A stretch of DNA of 29,817 nucleotides, from the NCBI GenBank assembly GCA_000436795.1, contig HF993251.1, positions 16,724 to 46,540 on the forward strand. Direction: 5' to 3'. A model generated the notes under the pieces. That model did no database searches. It was not told the origin of the DNA and saw nothing but the letters and a program-made list of their open reading frames with translations. The DNA is from Bacteroides sp. CAG:1076. GTDB lineage: Bacteria; Bacteroidota; Bacteroidia; Bacteroidales; Bacteroidaceae. Made by a program: the position numbers and the translations under genes. Of this stretch, positions 1 through 8,567 are shown in pieces. How positions within the stretch are numbered: the stretch's first letter is position 1; each line of letters begins with the position of its first letter.

Positions 1-447
1 GACGCTCTTTACCGTACCGATACGTTCTTCTGATATATCGATTTTGGAAACGGCCGCAGTCAGCTTACGACGCTCTACCGTCTGGTAACCGGTCACAACC
101 ACATCATTCAACATCGTCGATGAAGGTTGCAATGAAACATTATAATGCGTTTGTCCCGGCTTCAGTTCTATTTGTAATGTAGTGTAACCTATATAACTGC
201 ATTGCAGTTTTTTTATGCCAGAAGGTACAGAGATGGAGAAGTTTCCGTCGATATCGGTAACGACTCCCAAAGACATCAGGTTGCTTCCGGCTTTTTTCAA
301 GTCGTCTGCAGAAACATATACAGAAACACCGATCAGTGGCTGTTTATCGTCATCAGCAATTACGTTACCGGTAATTACCTTGTCGGCTGCCCATGCTGCA
401 CATACGTGCACGATGAGCAGCAAAGTCAATAATAAGGATTTCTTCAT
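1..447 (-). CDS. SusC-like TonB-dependent outer-membrane receptor, N-terminal part (runs off the left edge)
   Basis: Only the first 149 codons are present. A signal peptide (MKKSLLLTLLLIVHVCAAWA) leads into a carboxypeptidase-regulatory-like beta-sandwich domain with the usual signatures: VITGNVIADDDKQPLIGVSV, then VVTDIDGNFSISVPSG, then CSYIGYTT. A TonB-box-like segment (LNDVVVTGYQTVERRKLTAAVS) and the beginning of the plug follow. This is the standard N-terminus of SusC/RagA receptors, which import oligosaccharides or peptides across the outer membrane with a SusD partner, presumably encoded further left. The start lies 74 bp after the stop of the metalloprotease gene on the same strand, and I see no TAnnTTTG box in the gap, so the two are probably co-transcribed. 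Substrate cannot be inferred. Family assignment is firm; the barrel is not visible. Confidence 0.93.
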   Translation of the reverse strand, partial: MKKSLLLTLLLIVHVCAAWAADKVITGNVIADDDKQPLIGVSVYVSADDLKKAGSNLMSLGVVTDIDGNFSISVPSGIKKLQCSYIGYTTLQIELKPGQTHYNVSLQPSSTMLNDVVVTGYQTVERRKLTAAVSKIDISEERIGTVKSV

Positions 448-521
448 TGAAAAAAATGTTGTTGATTTTGTATTAAATAGTTTAGTATTTGTTTTTGTGC
501 ATCGGCACGGGAAGAACGAGA

Positions 522-3170
522 TTAGTCGTTCAGTCCCAGTGCTGTATTGATACGAAGAATCATGTCGTCGTAATGATAGCGTGCTGCTGTATCCGATGTG
601 TTGCGTCTTGATTCCAGCAATTTCTTGATACGCAGCAATTCCCCCCGTTTAACTGATATGGCATCTGATATACGATTTACCTGTCCGCCATAGAAACTCA
701 GCTCACGTTTATCCCCCATACGTTCGGCCTGTTCGAAAGTAAATTCATCATGACTGCACCATGGCGTGTGATGAAACAGATACGGATTGCCACTTGTTGC
801 GGTCAGTTGCTTGTTTATTTTTACCCCCTCACTTTCAGCCGCAGCCGTAATCAGTGCATCAAGGAATCCTTTTTGCAAGTTACGCTCCATAACGTCGGGA
901 GTACCTCCCTTAATGGTCGTTGCAAAAATGGAATTATGCATCTTGTCCATCATCTGTACTACGGTAAATGCCTTTTTGCCATTCTTCAACTCATTTTCAA
1001 GCATACGCATCAGTCGTTCGTTGGCGAGCAGATCCCAGAAGATATATCCCTGCGTATTTTTCAGAATCTGGCTCGGAGCATATTCTATTACCCCCGTCGG
1101 ATTTTTGCGCAGCAGGAACGTATAGTCGGAAATCTCTGTATCGAACAGCCAGCGCGGATAGCAAAGTACTTCATTCAGTAGAAAATCGAGTGCAGCTTCC
1201 TGCTTTTCCTTTTCTACGTACGTATACGTTTTCACTCCGTCGCCAACTGTAGTATTCTCTATATAAATACCGCCGATATTTGCCATTACGTGGTACAAGT
1301 AATTATTCCATTGCAAGATCACTGCATAATACAGGCGTGAAGCCTCTTCGTAAGTCTGTCCCTTCTCTCCTGTAGTCGTCCACTTGATGATTTCGGGTAC
1401 GATACGTTTCAGGTTGGCTATGCCCAGTTCCGAAGAACGTACCGGGTCATCTCCCAAATCCTCATTCTGTGCTCTCGGATCGACTGCCGAACGAGGGTCC
1501 TGTGCTTCACTGTATTTATACAATCGTCCGTTGTGTTTGTTCAGAAAGTTGTATAACATATCCTTTTCTGCTTCCGGAGTAGGCAGACCGTACCAGCGGT
1601 AACCGTATTCGATGGCAAAGATATCGTACGGACCGATATGCGGCGACACAGCTGTAACTCCGTCGCCGGGCTGTGCCACGTAATTATAACGGGCATAATC
1701 CATGATAGACGATGCCGTAGAATTCATCCGGTCTGTAAAGCTTTTCGAGCGAAGTGAATCCGTAGGGAAGGTCCACGAGCCCATCATGTTATGGCGCAAT
1801 CCCAGCGAATGTCCTACTTCGTGACAAGCCACAAAACGGATGGCATCTCCCATCATTTCGTCGGGCAGTTTCGTTCCCCGTGCTCTCGGGTCGATGGCAC
1901 CCGTCTGAACGGTGATCCATTCCTGCACCATCGAGATGACATTGTGCCACCACATGATGTCCGCTTCCAGAATTTCTCCCGAACGCGGGTCGAGAATAGA
2001 CGGACCCATCGCATTGGCTTTCGACGAAGCCGCATACGTTACAACCGAATAGTTGATGTCATCAGCATTTGCCGCTATGCTGTCGGGCAGTTCCTTGGCT
2101 ATGATTGCATTTTTGAATCCGGCACGTTCGAAAGCTATCTGCCAGTCTTCTATACCCTGCTTGATATATTTCCGCCAGCGGTAGGGAGTAGAATTTTCAA
2201 TATAAAATACAATCGGCTTTTCCGGTTCTACGAGTTCTCCGCGCAGATACGCCTCTCGGTCTTCCGGTTTCGGTTCCAGTCGCCAGCGTGTGATGTATTT
2301 TTTCTCTTCCGTTTTCTGCTGAGAGTCGCTGAAGTAGAGCAAATCCTTAGTGAAGTATCCCACTTTCGGGTTGTCAAGACGTCCCATCATCGGTTTTTCC
2401 GGCAGCAATACAAGCGAAGAACTTACCTCTACAGTAACGTTGACCGACGACATTCCCTCACGCACTTTCGTAGTCAGTTCGGAAGTTGCCACGATGTTGT
2501 TGGGGAAAGCCTTTATCGAAATGATGCGTGATAAATCCTTTACCGCCGAAGTGCCCAGATTGATATTATCGAAAACATTGTTGATGCTGGTTTCCGAGCC
2601 GTCGTAAATGTCGTTTATCTGAATCAACACCGAAGCAGAATCGGCACTGCAAGCTTCTACTTTGAAATCGTCGATAAGTGGAGATATGAAGTTATCCCGA
2701 ACCGAGCGGGTTATGGCATCATGTTCGGGCGATTCCGGCAGCGGGCGGCTCTGCCGTACCATGATTTTCTTCGCCTGCTTGTTCCATTCAAAGCGTATCA
2801 TCTGAGTTTCGTAGTTTGTGCCACGATTCACACCGGCATCATTCAGTTCGAAAGGCACCCTTTGCAATTTGTTCACCACCAGCATGTCACGCTGAAGCAG
2901 TGAAACAGGGATTTCAAAATAGTACTTGTCGTCTTGTGCATACACATTGAACATGCCTCGGGCAACGAGATTGCCTTCGGATGCAATTTTTTCAAAGTCG
3001 GTTTTACTTACTTCCTCCGTCTTTTCTTTGTTCTTTTTTTTCTTCCACGGAAAAACTTTAGCTTCTGTTGCTGCATTGTAATGGCTTATATTTCCAGCCG
3101 ATGCACAGACTGGTGCGCACAACAAAGCTCCTGCTAAAGCTCGCAATAGTAGGGGTCTGTTTAGTATCAT
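522..3170 (-). CDS. Secreted zinc-dependent metalloprotease (DUF5118/DUF5117/DUF4953 type)
   Basis: 882 residues from the ATG at 3170. The frame also opens at a TTG at 3197, but that is upstream of the predicted transcription start, so the ATG is preferred. An N-terminal hydrophobic signal segment ends near CASAG. The catalytic site is a metzincin-style HEVGHSLGLRH: H450, H454 and H460 should bind zinc and E451 act as the base. A Met-turn candidate follows (SIMDYARYNY, M490). The N-terminal half matches what I know of DUF5118 and DUF5117, the domains that precede the catalytic domain in this Bacteroidetes family; length is normal. The role is presumed to be degradation of proteins or peptides in the periplasm or at the surface; the substrate is unknown. 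Sitting directly upstream of a SusC gene suggests it may process something imported by that receptor. Confidence 0.92.
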   Translation of the reverse strand: MILNRPLLLRALAGALLCAPVCASAGNISHYNAATEAKVFPWKKKKNKEKTEEVSKTDFEKIASEGNLVARGMFNVYAQDDKYYFEIPVSLLQRDMLVVNKLQRVPFELNDAGVNRGTNYETQMIRFEWNKQAKKIMVRQSRPLPESPEHDAITRSVRDNFISPLIDDFKVEACSADSASVLIQINDIYDGSETSINNVFDNINLGTSAVKDLSRIISIKAFPNNIVATSELTTKVREGMSSVNVTVEVSSSLVLLPEKPMMGRLDNPKVGYFTKDLLYFSDSQQKTEEKKYITRWRLEPKPEDREAYLRGELVEPEKPIVFYIENSTPYRWRKYIKQGIEDWQIAFERAGFKNAIIAKELPDSIAANADDINYSVVTYAASSKANAMGPSILDPRSGEILEADIMWWHNVISMVQEWITVQTGAIDPRARGTKLPDEMMGDAIRFVACHEVGHSLGLRHNMMGSWTFPTDSLRSKSFTDRMNSTASSIMDYARYNYVAQPGDGVTAVSPHIGPYDIFAIEYGYRWYGLPTPEAEKDMLYNFLNKHNGRLYKYSEAQDPRSAVDPRAQNEDLGDDPVRSSELGIANLKRIVPEIIKWTTTGEKGQTYEEASRLYYAVILQWNNYLYHVMANIGGIYIENTTVGDGVKTYTYVEKEKQEAALDFLLNEVLCYPRWLFDTEISDYTFLLRKNPTGVIEYAPSQILKNTQGYIFWDLLANERLMRMLENELKNGKKAFTVVQMMDKMHNSIFATTIKGGTPDVMERNLQKGFLDALITAAAESEGVKINKQLTATSGNPYLFHHTPWCSHDEFTFEQAERMGDKRELSFYGGQVNRISDAISVKRGELLRIKKLLESRRNTSDTAARYHYDDMILRINTALGLND

Positions 3171-3201
3171 ATAATGTTTAGTTTGAGGTTGTATCAAATT
3201 G

Positions 3202-3209
3202 CAAAACTA
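3202..3209 (-). promoter_or_regulatory. -7 promoter box for the metalloprotease gene
   Basis: Read on the minus strand this is TAGTTTTG, a full match to the Bacteroidetes -7 consensus TAnnTTTG. Transcription would begin near 3195, giving a leader of about 25 nt before the ATG at 3170. I see no clear -33 TTTG at the expected distance. The box excludes the TTG at 3197 as a translation start. Confidence 0.55.
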
Positions 3210-3293
3210 TGAAATTTATATAATTGTTTAGAGGTTTTTTATATAAGAAATGTATATTTATTGATTATTAAGTATTATTTGTATCTTGTTTTG

Positions 3294-3390
3294 CCCTTCA
3301 CATCCTTCACATGGCTTGGACTTGGGCTTTTTAGCATTCCATTCTATCGGATTTCCTGTCTTGAGCGGGGATGGTGAAGGGCGTGAAGGG
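3294..3390. repeat. Compound inverted repeat of CCCTTCAC units
   Basis: The left arm (3294-3310, CCCTTCACATCCTTCAC) and right arm (3374-3390, GTGAAGGGCGTGAAGGG) are inverted copies matching at 15 of 17 positions, around 63 bp of unrelated sequence. Each arm is itself a near-tandem duplication of CCCTTCAC. It lies in a 465-bp gap between divergent genes, between the two promoters. It could be a REP-like or MITE-like interspersed repeat, or a protein-binding region. No coding sequence is visible in it. Confidence 0.6.
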
Positions 3391-3466
3391 TGGAAAAAGC
3401 ATGATTGCTATTGTTTGATATAACTTTTGCGCTTGTTCTTCGAAATTTCTCTCGACGTTTTTTGAA

Positions 3467-3500
3467 AATTTGTACAAATTCTAAAATGTTTTGTACAAAA
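3467..3500. promoter_or_regulatory. Candidate operator: two TTTGTACAAA palindromes 21 bp apart
   Basis: AATTTGTACAAATT (3467-3480) is a perfect 14-bp palindrome and TTTTGTACAAAA (3489-3500) a perfect 12-bp one. They share the core TTTGTACAAA, and their centres are exactly 21 bp apart, two helical turns. That is a typical arrangement for a dimeric repressor or activator binding cooperatively on one face of DNA. The pair lies about 100-135 bp upstream of the -7 box of the plus-strand gene at 3636 and about 260-300 bp upstream of the metalloprotease promoter. The binding protein is unknown. Confidence 0.4.
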
Positions 3501-3602
3501 AATCAGTGGAATCTGCTGAAGAAAAAAAGAAGAAGAAACGATGTTATCTGAAGATTCTTTGTCTGTTTTATCGATGAATAAAGGCCTTTATCGAAATTTT
3601 GC

Positions 3603-3610
3603 TATATTTG
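3603..3610 (+). promoter_or_regulatory. -7 promoter box for the 372-residue secreted protein
   Basis: TATATTTG matches TAnnTTTG exactly. It predicts transcription starting near 3617 and a leader of about 20 nt before the ATG at 3636. No convincing -33 element was found 19-22 bp upstream. Confidence 0.5.
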
Positions 3611-3635
3611 CATATGTTGAATCTAAACTTTACTT

Positions 3636-4754
3636 ATGAAAACAAAACTTTTATGCTGTGCAATGGCATTTGTTGGGAGCCTGATGATGACAGATGTTTA
3701 TGCACAACAGGCAATCGTAGCTTGTAATGGAAAAAACTACGAACAGGGTGATACTCTTATTATTGGTAAGCCAGCTTCTTCAGGATATTTATTTATGCGG
3801 ACAGTCGATGAACAAGGTAGTTTAAGTTCCGTTTATGAACGAGATATTGATGGCTTAAAAGTTGTTATTACTTCTATACCCGGATATGATAAAAAACTAT
3901 ATGAGTCCATGGGAATTTATACACAGCCTGAAATGCCGTTGGTTGTCATGGCTGAAGGAGGAGGAAAACGCTTCAGTATCAGTTTGAATGAAGCTTTAAC
4001 CAGTGGAAATGTAATGTCTGATTGTATGTTGTCTTCAGTTGAGGGAGCTGTAGACCTGACTCCGTCTATTTTATATATTTATGCATTGAAACTTTATCAG
4101 ACTCCAGTAGATGAAAAAGTTGTAGACAAGTATATTTCATTGTGTGTTCCTGAAAAATTTAAACAGGCGTCAGCAGATCCTTTTGCATTGGAGGAAATGC
4201 GTAAGACTTATCTGGCAACACTTCAGCAGGAATTGGGAAAGGCCGATTTTTCAAAAGTCTTTCGTTTAAAATGCTTGTCGGAATTGCAACAATATGATAT
4301 GGCTAAGGAGTGTTTTCCTTTGTCTGGCTTTTCTTGTACAGATGTAAAGACCAAGCAGCAGAATGATTTGAGTAAACTTCGTTACTGCCTATGGGAAGAA
4401 TGTGCATTTCATTTTGCAAATGCTTCTCTGTTTACTTCTCTTCCCGTTGATAAAACACGTGCCAAAGGTTTTTATGGCATGCGAGAATATGCTCGTGTCC
4501 CTGCGTACAATAAACCTATGGCTACTTTATATGTATATGTTAAGTTTAAAAATCAGCCGGTAAAACTTCCGGAGAAAAAGATTATGGTATTTTCGAAAGG
4601 AGAAAATTTCGATTTTGGCTGGTCAACATTAAATAAGGAATATGGGAAAAAATCATTGGATATGGATATTATTCGAGTAGATGGCTATAACGATCTTTTG
4701 CCTTATGTAGAGGGAGAGGTCGTGTATAATTACTTAGGCAGCATTACATTGTAA
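3636..4754 (+). CDS. Secreted protein of unknown function, 372 residues
   Basis: I do not recognise a family. The start has a clear signal peptide (MKTKLLCCAMAFVGSLMMTDVYA, likely cleaved before QQ), so the mature protein should be periplasmic or exported. No lipobox, transmembrane segment, repeat or catalytic motif is evident. The mature part begins with a segment that looks beta-rich (residues about 25-110), continues with a more helical middle containing VDEKVVDKYISLCVPEKF, and ends in another beta-looking stretch. It carries eight cysteines after the signal peptide, an even number compatible with disulfides. The gene has its own promoter and ends in a strong terminator shared with the convergent GH3 gene. 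It stands alone, transcribed divergently from the metalloprotease. Confidence 0.85.
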   Translation: MKTKLLCCAMAFVGSLMMTDVYAQQAIVACNGKNYEQGDTLIIGKPASSGYLFMRTVDEQGSLSSVYERDIDGLKVVITSIPGYDKKLYESMGIYTQPEMPLVVMAEGGGKRFSISLNEALTSGNVMSDCMLSSVEGAVDLTPSILYIYALKLYQTPVDEKVVDKYISLCVPEKFKQASADPFALEEMRKTYLATLQQELGKADFSKVFRLKCLSELQQYDMAKECFPLSGFSCTDVKTKQQNDLSKLRYCLWEECAFHFANASLFTSLPVDKTRAKGFYGMREYARVPAYNKPMATLYVYVKFKNQPVKLPEKKIMVFSKGENFDFGWSTLNKEYGKKSLDMDIIRVDGYNDLLPYVEGEVVYNYLGSITL

Positions 4755-4847
4755 ATGTTTTCTTAAATTGAAATCTATATTTCTCTTGTACTTCTTCTGT
4801 GTAAAAAGTAATTGCTGGTGGAAATATACCGATATAAATATATTTAA

Positions 4848-4890
4848 AAAAGTGGGATAATATTGTGTTAAGCAATACTATCCCACTTTT
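4848..4890. terminator. Bidirectional intrinsic terminator
   Basis: Arms 4848-4865 and 4873-4890 pair with one mismatch (AAAAGTGGGATA/TATCCCACTTTT at the base) around a 7-nt loop. Because the arms begin with A and end with T runs, the hairpin works on both strands. It sits between the converging 372-residue gene and the GH3 gene at the end of the glucan operon. Confidence 0.85.
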
Positions 4891-4940
4891 ATGCGTTTTG
4901 AGTGCTAATTGCTCAAAATTGAGCAACTTTGAATAAACTG

Positions 4941-7268
4941 TTATTTGTTAGGTGAATCCCATTTGTGTGTCTGGCTGCACGTAATGTTCAGTGTCTGATT
5001 GCCGCTTTGCATGCGGAAATCACCCTGCTCGAGAATCCATTTACCGTCGGCTCCAACGAATGCGAGGTCGCTGGCTTTAATGGTCAAGGTAACAGTCTTG
5101 GTTTCACCCGGCTTTAATTCTATTTTCTGGAAGGCACGCAGTCTGCGGTTTTCGGGTACAAGCGAGGCTACCAGATCGCTGCTGAACAGCATGACTGTTT
5201 CTTTTCCCACACGGTTTCCGGTATTGGTTACATCTACTGAGAACTGAAGTTCATCGGTAGCAGTGAATGAGGTGTGGTTTACACGCAGGTTGCTGTACGA
5301 GAATGTAGTGTAGCTTAATCCGTAACCAAACGGCCACTGTACGGAAATGACGGCATCGTAGTCGTAGGCTCCTTCCATCTTATCCATTTCTTCGCTTACC
5401 CGGTAATCGTAAGTCGTAAGTGCTGCCTGATGACGCGGGTAGGTGTAAGGCATCTTGGCACTCGGATTGACATCGCCTGCCAGAATATTTGCCAAAGCAT
5501 CTGCTCCGTAATTACCCGGCAACAGAATATTGATAATTCCGCTGGCAAGAGGTTCCAGATCGTTTATCAGACGAGGTCTGCCTTCGTTCAATATCAGAAC
5601 AATCGGTTTACCGGTAGCAGCCAGTGCCTTAACGAGTTCACGCTGGCTGGGTGAAATAGTCAGGTCGGAAAGATTACCCGGCGTTTCGCAATACGAGTTT
5701 TCACCGATGCAGGCGATGATGATGTCAACGTTCTTTGCAGCAGCTACGGCTTTTTCAATTTCCGGTTCGTTTTCTTCGGTATAAGCACCTTCCGGCTTGT
5801 AAGTTACGCCTTGTTCAAGAGTGATGTTTTCGGCACCGAACTTGTTGCACAGGGCTTCGTAGATGGTATTGTACTTTCCGGCAAATCTGTCTGCCAGATG
5901 TCCTTGCCATGAATAGCTCCAGCCACCGTTCAGACAACGCATGGAGTTGGCGTTCGGACCGGTTACCAGCAGTTTCTTGTCCTTAGCCAATGGCAGAATG
6001 TTGTTTTGGTTCTTCAGCAAGATTTCCGATTCTTCGGCTGCACGGAGAGCCAGTTCGGCATGTTCCTTGCTGCCAAACAAAGGATATTCCTTGGGTTGGG
6101 TATTGGGGCGCTCGAAGAGCCCCAGACGATACTTCAGCCGGAGGACACGACGTACGGCATCGTCTATACGACTCATCGGTACCTTATTTTCTTTTACCAG
6201 CTCTTTCAACAGTGTACAGAAGTTCAAGTCGTAGGGTTCCATGGCCATATCGATACCCGCATTGATAGCTATCTGGATTGCTTCTTTTTTGGTGGCTGCA
6301 ATACGTTCACGGGTATACAGATTATTGATGTCGGCCCAGTCGGTAATCAGCATTCCGTCCCATCCGAGGTCTTCTTTCAACCATTTCGTCAGCAGCTCGT
6401 GGTTGGAGTGAACGGGGACACCGTTGATGGAACCACTGTTGACCATGATGGTCAGTGCTCCTGCTTCTACGCATTCCTTGAAAGGAGCAAAGCATTTTTC
6501 GCGCAACTCCGATACAGGAATATAGGCAGGAGTACGGTCTTTTCCTGTACGTGGCAGGCTGTAACCCATGTAATGTTTTACCGAGGTAGCGATGCGGTCA
6601 GCTGGAATATGGTTGGGGTCATCTCCCTGAAATCCGCGGACGGCTGTACTTCCCATGATGGCGTTTACCAGACAGTCTTCACCGTAGTTTTCCCACACGC
6701 GCGACCAACGTGGATCGCGTGCCATGTCAACGGTAGGAGAGTATGTCCACGGACAGTCGCTGGCACGAGTTTCGTATGCTGTTACGCGGGCTGCTTCGTA
6801 TGCCAGGTCGGGGTTGAAAGAAGCTCCCAGGTTGATGTTCTGCGGGAAAAGTGTTCCGTCCAGCGTATAAGTTGTTCCATGATTCTGGTCCAGACCGTAA
6901 ATACAGGGAATGCCTATTTCTTTCATCGACATAGATTGGATAGCTCCTATGATTTCCTGCCACTTGGCTCTGTCTTGTGCGACTGGGCCCGGTGCATTCA
7001 GAAACGATCCGACTTTGTATTCGGCTATAGCCTTGTGCAGTTTAGCTTCATCAAGTTGGAATTCTCCATCAACGAAACTTCCCAGCACATCAATGGAAAG
7101 TTCGGTCATCTGTCCGATCTTCTCTTCCAGCGTCATCTTCGAGAGAGTCGTTTCTACTTGTTGTTCCAGTTTGGCATCTTTAGCGATTGCTACCGGTGGA
7201 GCTGCCTGTATGGAACAGGCAGCTATTGCTATGGAAAATAAATTTAAGGCAATTTTTGGGTGTATCAT
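4941..7268 (-). CDS. Glycoside hydrolase family 3 beta-glucosidase
   Basis: 775 residues, normal for the family. The N-terminal (beta/alpha)8 domain covers about residues 35-385 and includes KHYMGYS and [10 protein letters not shown], where D310 is the expected nucleophile. The alpha/beta sandwich domain (about 400-640) contains [15 protein letters not shown]; by comparison with other GH3 enzymes E528 is the likely acid/base. A fibronectin-III-like domain closes the protein (about 660-755). The signal peptide could be cleaved after QAA, or C18 (IAAC) could be lipidated; either way it is exported, most likely to the periplasm. GH3 exo-enzymes release glucose from the non-reducing end of beta-gluco-oligosaccharides. 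As last gene of the operon, 16 bp after the glycan-binding protein, it should finish degradation of imported oligosaccharides. Exact linkage preference cannot be read from sequence. Confidence 0.95.
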   Translation of the reverse strand: MIHPKIALNLFSIAIAACSIQAAPPVAIAKDAKLEQQVETTLSKMTLEEKIGQMTELSIDVLGSFVDGEFQLDEAKLHKAIAEYKVGSFLNAPGPVAQDRAKWQEIIGAIQSMSMKEIGIPCIYGLDQNHGTTYTLDGTLFPQNINLGASFNPDLAYEAARVTAYETRASDCPWTYSPTVDMARDPRWSRVWENYGEDCLVNAIMGSTAVRGFQGDDPNHIPADRIATSVKHYMGYSLPRTGKDRTPAYIPVSELREKCFAPFKECVEAGALTIMVNSGSINGVPVHSNHELLTKWLKEDLGWDGMLITDWADINNLYTRERIAATKKEAIQIAINAGIDMAMEPYDLNFCTLLKELVKENKVPMSRIDDAVRRVLRLKYRLGLFERPNTQPKEYPLFGSKEHAELALRAAEESEILLKNQNNILPLAKDKKLLVTGPNANSMRCLNGGWSYSWQGHLADRFAGKYNTIYEALCNKFGAENITLEQGVTYKPEGAYTEENEPEIEKAVAAAKNVDIIIACIGENSYCETPGNLSDLTISPSQRELVKALAATGKPIVLILNEGRPRLINDLEPLASGIINILLPGNYGADALANILAGDVNPSAKMPYTYPRHQAALTTYDYRVSEEMDKMEGAYDYDAVISVQWPFGYGLSYTTFSYSNLRVNHTSFTATDELQFSVDVTNTGNRVGKETVMLFSSDLVASLVPENRRLRAFQKIELKPGETKTVTLTIKASDLAFVGADGKWILEQGDFRMQSGNQTLNITCSQTHKWDSPNK

Positions 7269-7284
7269 AATGCTATTAAGTGTA

Positions 7285-8541
7285 TTATTGTACGCTGATT
7301 CTATCTACATAATATCCGTGTCCGATGCATAAGAATCCATCTTCTGTCTGAATCTTATCCAGCACTTCCTGCGTGAGTTGTACTTGCTTTACTCCGTCTT
7401 CCTGGAATTCGATGACAGAGGTGCCTGGCAGGTCGTTCCACCAGCCGGTTGTGGTACGCAACTGATGGTATGCATCTGCCGGATTTACGGAATAATGGAT
7501 GCTCAATACAGCACCTGCCTTAAAGGTGGCAAATACATCTTTTCCAATCAGATTGAAAGTCTTGTTCGGATTATCATCAGGCAAATCCCATGATACGTAG
7601 TGATGACCCTCCCACAAAACTCTTTCCGAAGAAACGACTACAGTCTGTTCCGCGATGTTTCCTTCGCTTGTATAGAACATTACTTCTTTGCCCGAGGTAG
7701 TTTTTCCGGTAAGTGCGTATTCTCCGTCTTCCAGAGAAGGACAGATAAAGGCTATTTCGGTAGCCGACTGTCGGGTAAAGCTGGTTATGGTCTGTCCGGC
7801 GAAAGTGAACGATGCAATCTGGTTGAGGTTGATACCTGTCATTACCCATTCACTGTTTGCTGTGATGCGTTCCGAACCGGCTGTGATAAGTGCATCGTGT
7901 GTAACGGTTACTTTGTTTCCTCCGTATTCATTGCCTCCATCGTCTACAAGGATGATTCGATACGTTCCGTCTGTCAGGTCTGCCGGTACAGTGTATTCAA
8001 TGTAGCTGTTGGCTCCGTTGTCGGTGTAAGTGACATCGGTTGCTGTTTTTCCACCAATGACGATGCTCTTTACTTTATTGAGATTGTCGCCATAAAGCTG
8101 TGCTTTTTCTCCTGCGGCAATGATGCGTTCAAAGGCAACTTCCGTAGCCCAAGGGTCGTCTGCCAAGGGATTTACCTGAATAAGTCCTTCACGGTAGGTC
8201 GATTTACCGATGTTGGTTGTAGCAGTCACTTTCAGGTGATAAGTTCCTGCTTTCAGTGCGAGGTCAATTTCTTTTCCGGTCTGTATTTCTTCTCCGTCGA
8301 TGAACCATGTAACGGTTGTATAATCGGCAGGAGTCACGGTTAGTGTCATCGAGAAATTGACATTGCGACTGATGTTTGAAACAACTGGCAGTTCGCCGTT
8401 AACGCGGTCGGGAAACAATGGGTCGAGGATGTGGGGATCGTCATTCTCTGTTGCTGTAGAAAATGGAGTCTCTTCCGTGCAGGCAATGAGTCCGAAACTC
8501 AAGGCAAGCATTATCAATAGTATGGAATATATCTTTTTCAT
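7285..8541 (-). CDS. Surface glycan-binding lipoprotein with IPT/TIG domains
   Basis: 418 residues starting at [10 protein letters not shown]. The open frame continues upstream to 8823, but that extension lies inside the SusD gene in another frame and has no signal peptide, so it is rejected. The lipobox is LIAC with C21 lipidated. Domains follow in order: a PKD/Ig-like domain (about 48-124, [11 protein letters not shown]), two IPT/TIG domains (about 134-215 and 217-300), and a C-terminal beta domain (about 305-418) rich in exposed-type aromatics (W310, W319, W367, W368, Y410, Y411) that probably binds glucan. This layout is that of the surface glycan-binding proteins in beta-glucan loci, which hold polysaccharide at the cell surface. 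It starts 26 bp after the SusD stop, within the same operon. Confidence 0.9.
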   Translation of the reverse strand: MKKIYSILLIMLALSFGLIACTEETPFSTATENDDPHILDPLFPDRVNGELPVVSNISRNVNFSMTLTVTPADYTTVTWFIDGEEIQTGKEIDLALKAGTYHLKVTATTNIGKSTYREGLIQVNPLADDPWATEVAFERIIAAGEKAQLYGDNLNKVKSIVIGGKTATDVTYTDNGANSYIEYTVPADLTDGTYRIILVDDGGNEYGGNKVTVTHDALITAGSERITANSEWVMTGINLNQIASFTFAGQTITSFTRQSATEIAFICPSLEDGEYALTGKTTSGKEVMFYTSEGNIAEQTVVVSSERVLWEGHHYVSWDLPDDNPNKTFNLIGKDVFATFKAGAVLSIHYSVNPADAYHQLRTTTGWWNDLPGTSVIEFQEDGVKQVQLTQEVLDKIQTEDGFLCIGHGYYVDRISVQ

Positions 8542-8567
8542 ATTGATTCGAATTAAAAAAATGGTTG

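Noticed and set aside
1791..2531. 246-residue plus-strand frame opposite the metalloprotease
   Set aside because: Antisense shadow of a gene with intact catalytic motifs; no signal, domain or promoter of its own.
3400..3600. Possible small RNA or short gene in the divergent gap
   Set aside because: Apart from the two palindromes I see no terminator, promoter-terminator pair or protein-like frame supporting one.
4744..4926. 60-residue minus-strand reading frame
   Set aside because: It overlaps the end of the upstream gene and contains the bidirectional terminator hairpin; no promoter and no protein-like features.
6006..7241. 411-residue plus-strand reading frame opposite the GH3 gene
   Set aside because: It is wholly antisense to a well-supported enzyme, has unlikely composition (many Cys, His, Phe) and no recognisable domain; an artefact of codon use on the other strand.
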